Source: Methanomicrobiaceae archaeon UBA436 | GTDB taxonomy: Archaea > Halobacteriota > Methanomicrobia > Methanomicrobiales > Methanoculleaceae | Reading direction: 5' to 3' | Assembly (NCBI GenBank): GCA_002497965.1 | Contig: DAFR01000050.1 | Span: 1-7,055, forward strand | Length of the DNA: 7,055 bases | Shown: positions 6,632 to 7,055 of the stretch, piece after piece | How positions within the stretch are numbered: position 1 is the first letter of the stretch | Layout of the letters: each line of letters opens with the position of its first letter | Position numbers and translations under genes: made by a program | Notes under the pieces: generated by a model | Database searches by the model: none | The model's input: the letters and a program-made list of their open reading frames with translations, nothing else | Told to the model about the DNA's origin: nothing

Positions 6632-7055
6632 TCGAACACCTCCCGGTTATCCTGATCACCGTCCCCATACTTTCGGCGCTCCTAATACTCCTGCTCGGCT
6701 GGCATGACCGTCGGTTCTGCTACCCGATCACGCTTGCAACGATACTCTTCCAGTTCGCGGGCGGGATCGCCCTCCTTATCGAGGTGATGCGGCAGGGGAC
6801 GATCCACTACCATATCGGGGGATGGGCGCCACCGCTCGGGATTGAGTTTGTCATCGATACCTTCAACGGCTACATCCTGCCGATCATCCTCTTCCTGGCC
6901 GTTGCGGCGGCGGTATATGCGCGACGGAGCGTCGAGAAGGAGATCGAACCGGAGAAGATCGTCTCGTTCTACGTCCTCTTCCAGCTCCTTGTGACCGGTC
7001 TTGTCGGAATGACGATCACAGGGGACATCTTTAACCTCTACGTCTTCCTGGAGAT
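6628..7055 (+). CDS. mnhD: Mrp-type antiporter subunit D (MbhH-like), N-terminal part, cut at window edge
   Basis: The first 142 codons of a proton-translocating antiporter-family protein (related to NuoL/M/N) are present, starting at the ATG at 6628 that overlaps the mnhC stop. The translation begins MIEHLPVILITVPILSALL, with membrane segments at about residues 7-24, 31-48, 79-94 and 113-130. Typical motifs are YHIGGWAPPLGIEFVIDTFN (65-84), then the helix VSFYVLFQLLVTGLVGMTITG, and GDIFNLYVFLE ending at Glu142. That glutamate, in the FNLYVFxE helix, corresponds to the membrane carboxylate essential for transport in MrpD. The transport lysines and the rest of the roughly 490-residue family length lie beyond 7055. 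An RBS-like AAGGCGGTGAAG precedes the start. Confidence 0.93.
   Translation, partial: MIEHLPVILITVPILSALLILLLGWHDRRFCYPITLATILFQFAGGIALLIEVMRQGTIHYHIGGWAPPLGIEFVIDTFNGYILPIILFLAVAAAVYARRSVEKEIEPEKIVSFYVLFQLLVTGLVGMTITGDIFNLYVFLE

Overview
This window most likely comes from a methanogenic euryarchaeon, probably of the order Methanomicrobiales (Methanoculleus-like). This rests on the archaeal TATA-type promoter, Shine-Dalgarno (SD) sequences of the GGAGGTGAT type, frequent GTG and TTG starts, moderately high GC, and an antiporter operon in the order of the archaeal membrane-bound hydrogenase (Mbh) family. The genus is an inference from protein style and was not searched.

Positions 1-3659 lie on the minus strand. 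Read in the direction of transcription, the genes are an ADP-ribosylglycohydrolase (3659-2748), argC (2722-1736), a two-CBS-domain protein (1725-1231), argJ (1234-95) and the first 98 bases of argB (98-1, running off the window). ArgB, ArgC and ArgJ are the kinase, reductase and acetyl-recycling transferase of the acetylated arginine route. The CBS gene sits inside the set, joined to argJ by a GTGA overlap, and argJ is joined to argB by an ATGA overlap. It is therefore a candidate adenine-nucleotide-responsive partner of the pathway.

Positions 3660-4228 are a 569-base divergent intergenic region with no convincing gene. It holds a 9-bp inverted repeat, a degenerate direct repeat with a 61-base period, an isolated TATA-like element, and the likely promoter of the plus-strand operon (TATA at 4170-4178).

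Positions 4229-7055 hold a tightly overlapping plus-strand operon for an Mrp/Mbh-type membrane ion-transport module: MrpE, MrpF, MrpG, a DUF4040/MbhD-like subunit, an MbhE-like subunit, MrpB, MrpC and the start of MrpD (cut at the window edge). The E-F-G-first order, with the MrpA C-terminal region split into two small genes, matches mbhA-H rather than the bacterial mrpABCDEFG order. The genes that would decide between an Mrp sodium/proton antiporter and a hydrogenase-linked (Mbh) or related complex lie beyond position 7055. I see no clearly new system. The most useful leads are the CBS gene within the arginine operon, the intergenic repeats, the unusual translation-start arrangements, and the loss of two aspartates in the MrpF subunit.
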